Virus record (IMG/VR): IMGVR_UViG_3300006749_000134
Span: 1 to 23,773 of that record
Length of the DNA: 23,773 nt
Strand: one strand, 5' to 3'
Source of the DNA: a virus
The notes beneath the pieces were generated by a model. It searched no databases and had not been told where the DNA came from. It saw only the letters and a program-made list of their open reading frames with translations. This document shows, piece by piece, positions 5,877 to 16,400 of the stretch. Each line of letters opens with the position of its first letter. Within the stretch, counting starts at the first letter, position 1. A program made the translations under genes and the position numbers.

Positions 5877-8295
5877 CTTTAGTGGAGGTCTAAACGATTC
5901 TGCTGCTCGTAGGGATTTATTACCTAACGAGTTTGCTGTATTAGACGGACTAGATAATGAATATTTTGGAAAACTAGTACCATTAGGCGAACTTGCTGAT
6001 AGAACTGTTAATAGTTTACCTACAAGTAATACAATAAAAGATGGTTCTGGATTGTTGCATTTTAATTCTGATGTAAAAATTCACGATACTTCTGAGGTAG
6101 CTACAGAATATTTAGCATACCACGATGTAAATAACAAAGGTGTTAAATTTATAGAACTAGGTACTAACACTGCTAGAAACACTGTACACGGAGGTACGGT
6201 TACAATTGGTGATAGTAGTTTTGCTGGTGAAGTAGATATGTTTGCATTAGATGGCGATATAAGAGTATATGGAACACATACTCCATCAACTACTGCTAAT
6301 ACTTTTAGTCTTCCTAAGATAATACAAAGAATTAAATACGATAGAAATCTTGCAAGTGCAACTACATTACAAGTAATTAAAGATCAAGTATCTGCAAATG
6401 ATATATTTTTATCACCTATTACTATTGGTAGTGCTGGTATTTATGATAATACAATGATAGAAAAAGGTAAAACAGGTTCACCGTCTGCTAGTAATAATTC
6501 AGAATTATTTATGTTGGACGATGCTACCTTAAGTTTAGGTTATTATAGTGGAGCGTATAGTAGAGTAAACTTTACATCTACCTTACTAGGAAACATATTA
6601 AATAGTCACAATAGCGTATCTAGTACAAATTTTGGGGGAATGTCTTGTTTAGCATACTTTAATGGATCGCCAACATCTGCATCGCAAGATGAAGAAAGTA
6701 CTATTGTAGTTTATAAAAGTACTTCTGGTAAAAAGTATGGATTGTGGGGTACATTAATTTATGATAACAAACAAGAATCTGGACCTACTTATCTAGGAGA
6801 TATTTACCAACCTACATTAACAGAAAACAAAGTAAGACAATTACATTTAGGTTTTGTTGGCAGACCTTCGCCTAAAGATAGAGTAACTGGATTTAAAGTG
6901 TATTGGGCTTTAATAGATAGTTATGCAGTAACTAACAATGAAGTTACAGGTGATATAGGACAGCGTTATTTATTAGCTGAAGTAAATTATGAAAAAGGTG
7001 TAAGACTAAATGGTGAATCTGGATTTACTAAATTTGGAATTGCAGGAATTGGATCTAGTGCCAAGAATCATTATGTATTTCCATCTACTGGATATGCTAA
7101 TGCTTCTTATTTCGTAGGACAAGCAATGAGCGATTTAAGCATAGAAGAGCCATTACTGTCCGAAAAACACTCAGCCATAGGTAGACCTAACACAGGCGGT
7201 AAAACGTCTACAGTGGTCAATAGAAAGCTTTATATAGGCAATGTACAATATTATGATGATAATAATATAAGACAAACTGCTAATGATAGACTTATGAAGT
7301 CTAATGTAAATGATTTTGATTTTTTTGATGCTGAAAGTTTTATAGATGTAGAGGTAAATGACGGAGAAGATATTACTGTATTAGAAAACTTAGGCGGTAG
7401 ATTACTGCAATATAAACAAAATACATTATACATTATTAACGTAAGTAGAGATATAGAATTTTTAGAAGGAACTTATGAACAAAGAGGTTGTTTAAAGCAT
7501 TCGCATTTAGTTAAGGGAGAAGGTTTTGTATCATGGTTAAATAAATTTGGATTGTTTATGTACGATGGTAGGCAACTTATTAACTTAATACAATCTAAAC
7601 AAACAGGACAAAATAAGGTTGTTTGGTCTAATATATACAATGCAGATTTAAAGCTTTCCTATATACCAAACAAAGAACAATTAATTATATTTAAAAAAGC
7701 AACAAACGCAGAAGGTAAAAGTCAAATTATTTTATTTGATTTAAAATCAATGTCATTTGTAAAAGAAACACAATCTGGTATAAATGGACAAAGTTATGAA
7801 CCTTTTACTACTGATAATAGTACCAATGTAGTTCAGGATAATAACGGGGAATTGTTAGTAATAGCAAGTAATAATTACGCATTAAAGAAATGGTCTGAAT
7901 CTAGTGCTGCTAAAAAATATAAAGCAAATACAGTGTTGATGGAAACAAAAGAATTTACATTTAAAAAACCTAACACTCCTAAAAATTTAACTGCAGTATA
8001 TGTTGCTGCTAGAAATGGAGACAATATTAAGGTGCAAGTAAGAGCGCATACATCTGGTTCTAACAACAAAGATGTCGTAGATCCTCACAGTAATGCAAGT
8101 AGTAACCTATTGCCAACAAGCGATGATATGTCTTACAAGAAGATTGTAGTAAATAATGCAAAATTAAAAACAGCTGCTAGTGAAAAAGTATATGGATATT
8201 CTGTTTTATTAACAGTAGTAGCTGACGGAGATGTGCAATCTGATTTTGAATTAAATGATATACAATTAGTTTATAGAGAGATGGTAACAACATGA
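5848..8295 (+). CDS. Large tail/nozzle-like structural protein
   Basis: 815 residues from ATG 5848. An in-frame ATG at 5836 would add four residues but sits directly on the AGGA that serves the later start, and MAKKILNLNNFSGGLN is the typical opening of this protein type. The opening N-x-F-S-G-G-L-N...RDLLPNEF...LDGLDNE, followed by repeated short beta-strand units, resembles tail nozzle/DNA-stabilisation proteins of podoviruses (T7 gp12, P22 gp10 types), which form a beta-propeller-rich tube below the portal. Supporting patterns are KLYIGNVQYYDDNN...NDRLMKS (about 460-485) and GRLLQYKQNTLYIIN (about 517-531), like the 'instrument-panel' repeats of those propellers. It ends in an ATGA overlap with the next gene. 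Structural role likely; the exact gp10/gp12 equivalence is inferred. Confidence 0.65.
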   Translation: MAKKILNLNNFSGGLNDSAARRDLLPNEFAVLDGLDNEYFGKLVPLGELADRTVNSLPTSNTIKDGSGLLHFNSDVKIHDTSEVATEYLAYHDVNNKGVKFIELGTNTARNTVHGGTVTIGDSSFAGEVDMFALDGDIRVYGTHTPSTTANTFSLPKIIQRIKYDRNLASATTLQVIKDQVSANDIFLSPITIGSAGIYDNTMIEKGKTGSPSASNNSELFMLDDATLSLGYYSGAYSRVNFTSTLLGNILNSHNSVSSTNFGGMSCLAYFNGSPTSASQDEESTIVVYKSTSGKKYGLWGTLIYDNKQESGPTYLGDIYQPTLTENKVRQLHLGFVGRPSPKDRVTGFKVYWALIDSYAVTNNEVTGDIGQRYLLAEVNYEKGVRLNGESGFTKFGIAGIGSSAKNHYVFPSTGYANASYFVGQAMSDLSIEEPLLSEKHSAIGRPNTGGKTSTVVNRKLYIGNVQYYDDNNIRQTANDRLMKSNVNDFDFFDAESFIDVEVNDGEDITVLENLGGRLLQYKQNTLYIINVSRDIEFLEGTYEQRGCLKHSHLVKGEGFVSWLNKFGLFMYDGRQLINLIQSKQTGQNKVVWSNIYNADLKLSYIPNKEQLIIFKKATNAEGKSQIILFDLKSMSFVKETQSGINGQSYEPFTTDNSTNVVQDNNGELLVIASNNYALKKWSESSAAKKYKANTVLMETKEFTFKKPNTPKNLTAVYVAARNGDNIKVQVRAHTSGSNNKDVVDPHSNASSNLLPTSDDMSYKKIVVNNAKLKTAASEKVYGYSVLLTVVADGDVQSDFELNDIQLVYREMVTT

Positions 8296-10034
8296 GCAGA
8301 AGAACAACTAGCACAATTTTAAACAATGTAGGCTTTAGCACTTTTTCTACTTTTAACAAATTAAGTTCTATTCCACCTAAGAACAATCAGGGGAATGTAG
8401 GTGATACTAGATTTGTTAGACAAGGATTAAAAATTTATACTTATGTTAAAACAGAAAAAGGTTGGCAACGTAATGTATTTGAAAAAAATCCAACAGAAAC
8501 TACTGCAACTACTAGTGAAACTCCAACAGGTACAGACGTTCCAACTATTACATCGTTTACAGCAGATTATACACAAGAATCTAGTGGTCCAGAAATTAAA
8601 TTAGATTGGACATGGTCTAATGCTACTGGTATTACAGATCAAAAACTTAGAAGAAGAAAAAAAGCAGGTGGAACTAGTTTTTATGGAGATACTGTTATTT
8701 GGAATGGATCTAACTGGGTTGCAGATAGTACAAGCGTAGTTAGTTTTTCTGCAAACACTCCATTGACACACACAGATACCTCTACACACGGAGTAACAAA
8801 TTCAGGACAACAAACACCTGATACTTTTTTATATACATTAGAAGCTTCTTATGGAAGCAATACAGTAGGACCAGAAGCAGTAGAAGAACAAACAGGTACA
8901 GTTTTTGTTAGTACTTCTTACAGTCAAACAATAACATACACAGAAGATGGCACTGGTACTTACAGTGGAGTGTCAGATGGAGATACTATTACTGCATATT
9001 GGTCTGATGGTAAATTAGTAGAATGTGCTTCTGCTTCAGCTACAGGTTCTAGTTTAGATATTACCGCAGGGAATGTTCCGTATACAGAATCTATTAATCA
9101 ATTTAATATATATGGAGATTTTGCACAAACTGCGTTTGGTTTAAATAAAGCAATATTTACGAACACTGCACTAAATAGTGCTGTAAGCACAGGAACAAAA
9201 TACACTAGAGAAGGGTTAGGTTTGTTTGGTAGTGAGCCAAGTATATATAAAACAAATACAGGTGGAACTACTACATTTTATAGAGGAGCGTTTCCTAACG
9301 CTGTAACATCTATTGGTTTAAATGGAAGCGTAGGTACAACTACTATACCTTTACGCATTACAGCAAACACACAAGTAACAAGTAATTTTGTATTATATCA
9401 AAGACTACACGGAGGATCGTGGGATTCAGGAACTCCTGTTACGCCTTTTGCTAAAGGTTATGCTGCAAACACTGCTGTAAATACAGATATTACAGTATCC
9501 AATTTGCAACAATCACAACGTTATGATTTTAAAGTAGTAGCACAAGGATTAACAGATAGTGCAGAAGTAGAAGTAAGTAATGCAAATTTAACTACTTCTG
9601 GTACTCCAAGCCCTACTGTAAATGTTAGTCCTTCTAGCGTACAACATAGTTCTTCTAATACTGTAGGATATTATTATTCTGACGTAGTTACAGTTACAGT
9701 AACAAATGGTGTTGGAAGTATATTTATACAAGGAGTACCTGCTAGCAATAGTTATCATGTTCCTCAATATAGAGTAGCAAGCAGTGCTAATGATAAAATT
9801 ACAAGTGGAGGTACTTGGACTACTGCAAGTATATATGCTTCAGATCAATCTTCTACTATAACACCAAGTAGTGGGACTGTATATGTTCAATTTAGAAGTC
9901 AATTAAGCTATAAAGCAGCAACAGATCAATATAGAGATGGGGTTGCAACATTTAATTTTAGAGAAACAACTAGCAGTGGAACAAGTGTAGATTCCACAAT
10001 AGCTGGTATAAGATGGTCACAATTACAGCCATAA
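8292..10034 (+). CDS. Structural protein with FN3/Ig-like domains
   Basis: 580 residues, starting in an ATGA overlap. The N-terminus is a linker-like region with NQGNVGDTRFVRQGLKIYTY (about 34-53), a motif I recall from marine phage structural proteins. Two beta-sandwich stretches follow, of fibronectin type III or Ig-like kind: about 83-197 (VPTITSFTADYTQ...LDWTWSNATGITDQKLRRR) and about 340-437 (ending LQQSQRYDFKVVAQGLTDSA before a Gly/Ser/Pro linker). A further Ser/Thr-rich beta region ends the protein. Such domains often decorate phage tails and capsids and may bind surface sugars. Very few Cys and no enzyme motif. Accessory tail or surface-decoration protein is the best guess. Confidence 0.65.
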   Translation: MSRRTTSTILNNVGFSTFSTFNKLSSIPPKNNQGNVGDTRFVRQGLKIYTYVKTEKGWQRNVFEKNPTETTATTSETPTGTDVPTITSFTADYTQESSGPEIKLDWTWSNATGITDQKLRRRKKAGGTSFYGDTVIWNGSNWVADSTSVVSFSANTPLTHTDTSTHGVTNSGQQTPDTFLYTLEASYGSNTVGPEAVEEQTGTVFVSTSYSQTITYTEDGTGTYSGVSDGDTITAYWSDGKLVECASASATGSSLDITAGNVPYTESINQFNIYGDFAQTAFGLNKAIFTNTALNSAVSTGTKYTREGLGLFGSEPSIYKTNTGGTTTFYRGAFPNAVTSIGLNGSVGTTTIPLRITANTQVTSNFVLYQRLHGGSWDSGTPVTPFAKGYAANTAVNTDITVSNLQQSQRYDFKVVAQGLTDSAEVEVSNANLTTSGTPSPTVNVSPSSVQHSSSNTVGYYYSDVVTVTVTNGVGSIFIQGVPASNSYHVPQYRVASSANDKITSGGTWTTASIYASDQSSTITPSSGTVYVQFRSQLSYKAATDQYRDGVATFNFRETTSSGTSVDSTIAGIRWSQLQP

Positions 10035-10043
10035 GGAGAAATT

Positions 10044-10730
10044 ATGAATATTAATTCAAAGTTAAGCGTTTATCAGGCACAAGCAGGAGCTGAAGTATCT
10101 GTAGATAAAGCAGAAGCTGATTCAGAATACAGAGATAGTTTATTAGGTAAAACAATGTATTATGGAACTGCAGCTATGTCTGGATATACTATGGGTAACG
10201 AATTAGCAAAAACTATGCAACCCATGATAGACAATATGAAAGTTAGAAGACAAGCAAGAAAAGATTATACTAGTAACGTTAAAATGTTTGATGGCGTACA
10301 AGTACAAGAAAGATTTGATAGTTTTAGAGATTTTTATAAACAAACAGTTAAAGAACCAGCTAAACAAGCTATGGTAGGAACTGGTCCTGTAGGAAGAATT
10401 TCTGATACAGATGGAACTACAATTATGAAACCAGGAGAAAGGACTTCTAGTAGAGCAGCAGACAAAGCTACGGTTAAAGCTTTTTATTTAAATTCCGTAA
10501 CTAACTACGAGCCTACTGGTGAAAAAGATGCAGATGGTAATATGTCTTATATGCAAACAACTACACCTCAACACGCATCTAGGTTTTTTCCTAAACCTCA
10601 AATGACACCTTTTTTTGATTATCAAAATAATCCAAACTTATTAAGTGCTTTGACTAAACCTATAACTCAAGAAGAATATGATGAAGCTGAAGAAAATAGT
10701 AGATTTATTGGTGAATCAATTTCAATGTAA
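10044..10730 (+). CDS. Uncharacterised probable virion protein
   Basis: 228 residues; AAGGAGA at 10033-10039 just before ATG 10044. The N-terminal 100 residues are helical, with a small Gly/Ala/Met-rich stretch (GTAAMSGYTMGNELAKTM, about 41-58) and then basic segments. The rest is polar with Pro/Thr/Asn (about 170-205, ending KPQMTPFFDY). No recognised family. Its position between nozzle-like and ejection-type genes suggests a virion or assembly protein, comparable in place with T7 gene 13, but no sequence relation can be shown. Confidence 0.65.
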   Translation: MNINSKLSVYQAQAGAEVSVDKAEADSEYRDSLLGKTMYYGTAAMSGYTMGNELAKTMQPMIDNMKVRRQARKDYTSNVKMFDGVQVQERFDSFRDFYKQTVKEPAKQAMVGTGPVGRISDTDGTTIMKPGERTSSRAADKATVKAFYLNSVTNYEPTGEKDADGNMSYMQTTTPQHASRFFPKPQMTPFFDYQNNPNLLSALTKPITQEEYDEAEENSRFIGESISM

Positions 10731-10740
10731 GGAAAATAAT

Positions 10741-11226
10741 ATGAATGAATTTGAAAAAAAAGTATACGATCATATGAAACTTCGTGAAGGATATAAGAAC
10801 GAAGTATATTTAGATACGTTAGATAAACCTACTTGCGGTATTGGTCATTTATTAACTGCAGCAGAACGTGAAGATTATCCTGTAGGCACTGAAGTAGATG
10901 ATTATAAAATTAAAGAATGGTATATGGAAGATATTACTACTGCTATGGAAGCAGCAGATAAGCAAGCAAGCATACTATCTACAGATAATGAATCTGTGAA
11001 AATAGCGTTAGTTTCAGTAAATTACCAATTAGGTACTAGCTGGACTAGAAAGTTTCCTACTGCTTGGAAATGTTTATGTCATCAGGAGTATGATCGTGCT
11101 ATAGATGAAATAATGTATGCAGATAAAAAAGCAGATAGATATTCACGTTGGTATAAACAAACACCAGTTCGTGTAGAAGATTTTGTAAAAGCAATTAATA
11201 AATTAAAGGAGATACATAATGGCTAA
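10741..11226 (+). CDS. T4-type lysozyme (glycoside hydrolase family 24)
   Basis: 161 residues. The start at 10741 is chosen for AAGGA at 10729-10733; an upstream in-frame ATG at 10678 lies inside the previous gene and lacks a site. It cuts the MurNAc-GlcNAc bond of peptidoglycan. The catalytic triad matches T4 lysozyme spacing exactly: E16 (LREGYK), D25 (nine residues on) and T31 (six residues on), followed by GIGHLLT as in T4. The length is close to T4 lysozyme (164). The C-terminal half has the helical pattern with WTRKFPTAWKCL and YSRWYKQTPVR. There is no signal peptide or anchor, so it needs a holin for lysis, or it is carried in the virion to open the wall during entry. Its place directly before the ejection genes favours the second option, but this is not decisive. 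Confidence 0.92.
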   Translation: MNEFEKKVYDHMKLREGYKNEVYLDTLDKPTCGIGHLLTAAEREDYPVGTEVDDYKIKEWYMEDITTAMEAADKQASILSTDNESVKIALVSVNYQLGTSWTRKFPTAWKCLCHQEYDRAIDEIMYADKKADRYSRWYKQTPVRVEDFVKAINKLKEIHNG

Positions 11227-11395
11227 AAAAAATATAGTCAGTCCAAATAGGCAGCAACCGCCTATGGCTAAGAATATAGACGATGAAGTAACGCAAGGAA
11301 AACGTGAAGCTAATTTAGAATATGCTCCACATTTCAATGAATACAATTGGTTGAAAGCTGTATCACCTAATTTAGTAGTAAAGATAAAGGAGTAA
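11219..11395 (+). CDS. Small protein of unknown function (58 aa)
   Basis: 58 codons from ATG 11219, overlapping the lysozyme end by eight bases, with AAAGGAGA at 11206-11213. The product (MAKKNIVSPNRQQPPMAKNI...) has a polar, Pro/Gln-containing N-terminus and a C-terminal part with aromatic residues (EYAPHFNEYNWLKAVSP). No membrane segment or known motif. The ribosome binding site of the next gene lies in its last codons (AAGGAG at 11387-11392), a sign of a real, coupled gene. Confidence 0.68.
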   Translation: MAKKNIVSPNRQQPPMAKNIDDEVTQGKREANLEYAPHFNEYNWLKAVSPNLVVKIKE

Positions 11396-11398
11396 CGT

Positions 11399-11887
11399 AT
11401 GTCGTTTGCAATAGTAGCAGGATTAATTGGAGCAGCAGCCACTACCTCAGCTGCGAGCAAAGCAAGAGAAGAGGGTAGAAGAAGACGTGGTGTTTTAAAA
11501 AGTGTGTTTGGAGATTTACAAAGCAATGCTATTGGTTTATTACCAGCAGTACAAGAAAATGAAATACAACGACTTGAAACTCAAGGGGATAAATTTGATT
11601 TAGCTACAGATTCTAGAATAAATCAATACAATGCATTAGAAAATAAAATGGGACAAACAGGTTTTGCAGGATTAGGTACAAATGTTATGGACCCTACAAA
11701 AGCATTCACAGGATTAGACTTAGCATATCAAGCTTCTAATCGACAAATACAAGAACAAAAAGGTATGGAGTTAGACGCAATACAAAAAACTTACTACAAC
11801 GCTGCATCGCAAGCTGCACAAGGTGGTGCTGTATTGTCTACAGATTTTAATCAAGCAGTTAAAGACCAATATGGAGGGAACGTATAA
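11399..11887 (+). CDS. Small ejection/internal virion protein (T7 gp14-like in position and type)
   Basis: 162 residues; AAGGAG at 11387-11392 supports ATG 11399. The N-terminus is Gly/Ala-rich and hydrophobic (FAIVAGLIGAAATTSAASKA), followed by a basic helix (REEGRRRRG) and a long Gln/Ala/Asn-rich helical region with a mobile C-terminus (AASQAAQGG). This is the pattern of the smallest podovirus ejection proteins (T7 gp14), which leave the capsid first and form a channel in the outer membrane. The next two genes are a medium helical protein and a giant protein, as in the T7 14-15-16 order. Equivalence is inferred from layout and composition, since sequence identity in this class is usually too low to see. 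Its stop overlaps the next ATG. Confidence 0.65.
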   Translation: MSFAIVAGLIGAAATTSAASKAREEGRRRRGVLKSVFGDLQSNAIGLLPAVQENEIQRLETQGDKFDLATDSRINQYNALENKMGQTGFAGLGTNVMDPTKAFTGLDLAYQASNRQIQEQKGMELDAIQKTYYNAASQAAQGGAVLSTDFNQAVKDQYGGNV

Positions 11888-13428
11888 TGGCTAGTTATGA
11901 AACTGAATTTTTGCAAGCATTAAACATGGCATCACAAAGTGCTACTGGATTACTTAAATCTATTAGGGAACCAGATTATGAAACAAAACTTGCATTAGAA
12001 ACGCAAAAAAGAAAAGAACTAATGGCACTAGAACAAGACTATGCTATGGAAAGATTAGATACAACAGGAGAGCAAAAAATAGAGGAATTAGGAATTACTA
12101 CTGGATCTGCAGAAGATATTGCTGGAATGAAGATTGCTTCTGATCAAACAATTACCGATAAAAACATACAAGCTGATAAAGAAAATTTAGCTACAAGCAT
12201 TGCAGGTAATTTAGATTTAGCTAATAAAAATAATCAAGCAATGTTCGAACGTTTAGAACTTACTACAGATACTCAAAAAGATATGCAATTGATACAAATT
12301 GGTGCTAATAAAGAGAGTCAAGAATCTTCTCAAGCTTTTGAGAAAATGATGCAAGACGATCGACAAGAGTTTAAGTTTGGTTTTCAAGAAAAAGAAAATA
12401 ATTTTACATTAAGTAGAGATTTAACTTTGCATGGATATGCTTTAAAACAAATGGAAAAAGGGCATTCTTATGATATTGATTTGTCTAATAATAATCACAC
12501 TAATAAAATAGCACAAATGCGAGAACAAAAAGTAATATCACAAGATATGCAAATTTTTATGACTACAGAATTACCAAAATATCAAAGACAAAATGCAGAA
12601 GAACAACAAAAGTGGTTAGGCGAAAAAATAAAATGGTATAAAAATGGTAATGGTACTGGCGCTTTTGAAATGAAAACAAGAGCTGAAGTATATATGTTAG
12701 CGCAAAATAAATTAGGACAAGCACAGGCAGAAGATAATTTTAATTGGCAAAAAGGAAAAGGTTTTGACAATTTTATAGCTAGTGGTACTAACGGATTTAT
12801 TACTATGAGCGGTACTGGTATGCAAATGAAACAAGATATTCAAAATCAAAAATATCAACAAAGAGCGTTTGATTTTAACTCAAATTTAGCAGATCAACAG
12901 TTTAATATAAATTTAGGTCAAAGACTTACAACAGATGCAATGTTTAACAATGTAAGCGATGGAACTAAAAATTCTATAATGACTGCTGTAAATGGACAAT
13001 CTGGTTTATACGGCAATTTAAATTTAGACAATCCAGCTAATCATAAAGCTGTACATGAATATCAAAGTTTTCAAGCAGAATCTGCTATAGGAGCTTTGAA
13101 TTTACGTATGGATGATTTTAATATGCCAGATCAACCTAGTACTTTATTTAGAGGTAAAAAAGCACACAAACAATATCTTACGCAAGGTACTAATACTTAC
13201 AATGACTTATCTGCAAATCTTTTAAAACGTTCTGAAATGTTAGCTGGAATTGGATTAGACAATGCTAGCAAGACTTATAAAAAAGAACTTAAACAAGATT
13301 TGTTAAAAGGAATTAAGCTTGGAGATCGTTTAATCAGTTCATCTACGAAAGTAGGGGGAGAAGAAGGTTTAATAACTGGATTAAAAGAAAGAAGAGAAAT
13401 ACTACAAGCATACTACGACCAGTTATAA
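11887..13428 (+). CDS. Helical internal virion protein (T7 gp15-like in position)
   Basis: 513 residues from ATG 11887, with GGAGGG at 11873-11878. The protein is strongly helical and rich in Gln, Asn, Lys, Glu and Met, with long coiled-coil-like stretches (about 35-200, for example ALETQKRKELMALEQDYAM) and no Cys seen. No hydrophobic segment or enzyme motif. Medium-sized all-helical proteins between a small hydrophobic and a very large ejection protein are typical of podovirus inner cores (T7 gp15, which builds the periplasmic tube with gp16). Only one base separates its stop from the giant gene, which has no clear ribosome binding site and is probably translated by coupling. Confidence 0.65.
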   Translation: MASYETEFLQALNMASQSATGLLKSIREPDYETKLALETQKRKELMALEQDYAMERLDTTGEQKIEELGITTGSAEDIAGMKIASDQTITDKNIQADKENLATSIAGNLDLANKNNQAMFERLELTTDTQKDMQLIQIGANKESQESSQAFEKMMQDDRQEFKFGFQEKENNFTLSRDLTLHGYALKQMEKGHSYDIDLSNNNHTNKIAQMREQKVISQDMQIFMTTELPKYQRQNAEEQQKWLGEKIKWYKNGNGTGAFEMKTRAEVYMLAQNKLGQAQAEDNFNWQKGKGFDNFIASGTNGFITMSGTGMQMKQDIQNQKYQQRAFDFNSNLADQQFNINLGQRLTTDAMFNNVSDGTKNSIMTAVNGQSGLYGNLNLDNPANHKAVHEYQSFQAESAIGALNLRMDDFNMPDQPSTLFRGKKAHKQYLTQGTNTYNDLSANLLKRSEMLAGIGLDNASKTYKKELKQDLLKGIKLGDRLISSSTKVGGEEGLITGLKERREILQAYYDQL

Positions 13429-13429
13429 T

Positions 13430-16400
13430 ATGGGATTAGATAGAAGAATACAGATACTTGAGTCTGCTTTCAATGCAGGTCAATTAGATGAAATGCAGTA
13501 TGCATTAGGTCTAAAAAAGTTTTATGACCGTATACCTAAGCAATTTGACGCACGTAGTTTGCGTTATATGGAATCAAAACTAGTTGATGCAGGCTTACCC
13601 CTTACTGATGGAAGACAAGGTCAAACTGACGGAGTTCTTGCACAGATTACATCTGGACTATTAGAAGGTTTTACAACCTTTGGTTTTGCAGATGAACCTG
13701 ATACGTCTACCGAAAAAATAGCAAACTCATTATCTCATCTTGTAGGACTAGCACCAGGTGTTGTAGTACAAGCATTATCTGGAGGTGGTGCTGCAACAGC
13801 ATTAGTAGCTAGAGGAATGCGTAGACAAGCTAAAGCTAGAGGCGTTAAGCAATTTGAAGCAGTAGCTGATCGTTTAGAAAGCGTAGGAGAATCTTTACAA
13901 TACTCTAACAATAAAGTAGCAAGAGCTATGCACGATGTTACTACCAAACTACCTGGAGGTAAAGCATTACGTAGTCCACAACCTATTGGCGTAGATATTA
14001 AAACAGGTGAAAAATTATACGGTATGCAGTCTGTACCTGGTATAGTTGCTAACTTTGTACAAAAACAAAGTACAAGTTTTTTAAAAGACAATAATATTAA
14101 AGCAGCAGAATTTATACACAAAGGTGTATTTAAAAATAGATTCATGGATGCTGCTACACGTGACAACATTGTTAATCAATCTGTACACTTAGGATTATTG
14201 TTAGGTGCTTCTGCTAGAGAACAAGGCTTAGCAGGTATGGGACAAGCAGCAGTACAAGGTGCTATTGCAGGGGGTATATTTGGAGGTATAGGTGAATATG
14301 CAAACATAGGTAGAATGTTAGCTAGTAAAAATGTTGGAATTAGAACTGCTGGAGAGAAAGTAGTTAGAGGATTTGCTAAAGCATTAAAAGAACAACCTAA
14401 TCGTAGAGATCAATTTGAAACTATAAACTTTCTCATGAAAGGTACAGCAGGTGCAGCGTATGGTACTACTACTGCTAAACTGCACGATATGCCTTTAGAA
14501 GACCAAATATATGAAACATTAATGGCTGTGTTCTTTAGTGTAAATAGTAGAGCTGCATTTGAAAATAGAGCTACTAGAGATATATTTAGTTCTGACAAAG
14601 TGATACCTAGAGATTTTAAAATGAAGGAAGCACGTAAATGGATTACTGAACAACCGTGGTATCAAGCAGAAACTCCTGAATATCAAGCATACTGGAGCAG
14701 GTATTTAAAAGACATACAACGTCAACAAATGGATTATGTTGTTAATAACTACAATGATATTATTGTAGCATTAGCTCCTGAGTATAGAGATTTAAAAGAA
14801 CAGGGTTTCATTACACCTGAAATGGAAACAAGAGCTAGAACAGATAATAAAACCAGAGAAACTATATTAGAAAAATTATATGAAGCAGCTGAAAAAGCAG
14901 AAAGAAAACACGAAGATACTTTTAATATAGATGAAGTAGAACGTAGAGTAGAAGAAAAAGAATTTGAATTTAGTTCTATGGAAATGGACAAAGAAGTTAA
15001 ACACATAGAACAAGATACATCTATTGCTAGTGAATATTTACCAAAACAACGTACACTAAAAAACATATTTGTAGATATTAAAAAAGTTGGTGACAAAACT
15101 TCTAAAGATTTAGATCCACAAGAGTTGCATCAAATGTTTAAGAAGTTAGCTATTGATACAAACTTTACTCCTGATAATTTTATTAAAGAAGTAGAAGGTA
15201 AATTTAAAATTAAAGTTAGCGAAGAACAGAAAATGGATTTGGTTCAAGCTATACATAAATATAAACATTTAGATAAGTTTAAAATATCTAGAATATATTT
15301 AGTACCAGAAGAGGGTAAGGGCAGATTAAAAAGACGTAAAACAGAAGAGCCCGTATTTGAGGAAGAAGCACCAGAAGTAGACATATACAACAAACCTATA
15401 GGCGGTAAAAAGTCGGGTACTAAATCAGACCAAGGTAGTCGTTTAAATAAAATATATGCTAAAGATGATAAACAATTACATTTGGATATAGACTATTTAA
15501 CTACTGTAGTATCACAACGATATTATGATGCAGTAGAAGGTAAATATAAACCAGGTGCTAAAATTAAAAATGTGTCACCTTTGTCTATAGATATATTTGC
15601 ATTTTCTAAAGATACTAAAGATCCTATCAGTGCTGTAAGAAATATGTCTAAAAAACAATTAGACCAATTAAGAAATAATTTAGAAGAGAAAGAAGGGCTG
15701 TATATACACGCAGCAGTTAGTGACACTGGTAGATTGCAAGTAAGACAATTCCCTTGGAGCAGTAGAAAGAATGAAACTAATTATATATCTGACAAAGAAT
15801 TAAAAAAAATAGATAGAACTATTAGAAAAGAATTAGGCGGCACTGATGCTAAAAAATATAAATCTAATGTTGGATTTGTTATTTGGCGTATGAAAGAAAT
15901 GAATTTAATAGATGCTAAATACACAGCACAAGACATTATAGATACATTGCCTACTTATTTTAAAACAGAACCTTATACTGATGTTACAAAAATGCAAAAG
16001 TATACTAAGCATATGTCTGGTATTGAAGTACCTATAGATAATCAATACATTAAAGATGAATATACACACGCTTTGATAAAAGATTTGCCTGGTAGTATTA
16101 AAAATATGGGGCCTGAAATGGAAGCATTTAACTCAGGTACTGATGGTGCTAGTATGTTACGAGGTGAAAAATTTGACAGATTAGCAAAAGCGTATGGATT
16201 AGATCCTGAAACTGGTGTTATAAAAACTATACATATACACAGACCTGGTGAGTTTACTAACGGGAATAAACGTGGTACAACTATTATTAAAACTGCTACA
16301 TTTAGAATGGACCCTAAGTGGGAAGCTTTGTTAGATAGAACAGAAGCAGGTAAAAAAATAGATTACTTACATTATGATACTGCAGTAAAAGAAATTAGTG

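Noticed and set aside
10678-10740. Longer lysozyme start adding 21 residues
   Set aside because: It lies inside the preceding gene, has no ribosome binding site and its residues do not resemble a lysozyme N-terminus, whereas ATG 10741 has AAGGA at proper spacing.
13735-14169. 144-codon minus-strand frame opposite the giant gene
   Set aside because: It is a shadow of an AT-rich coding frame, without a start signal, and it runs against the operon.
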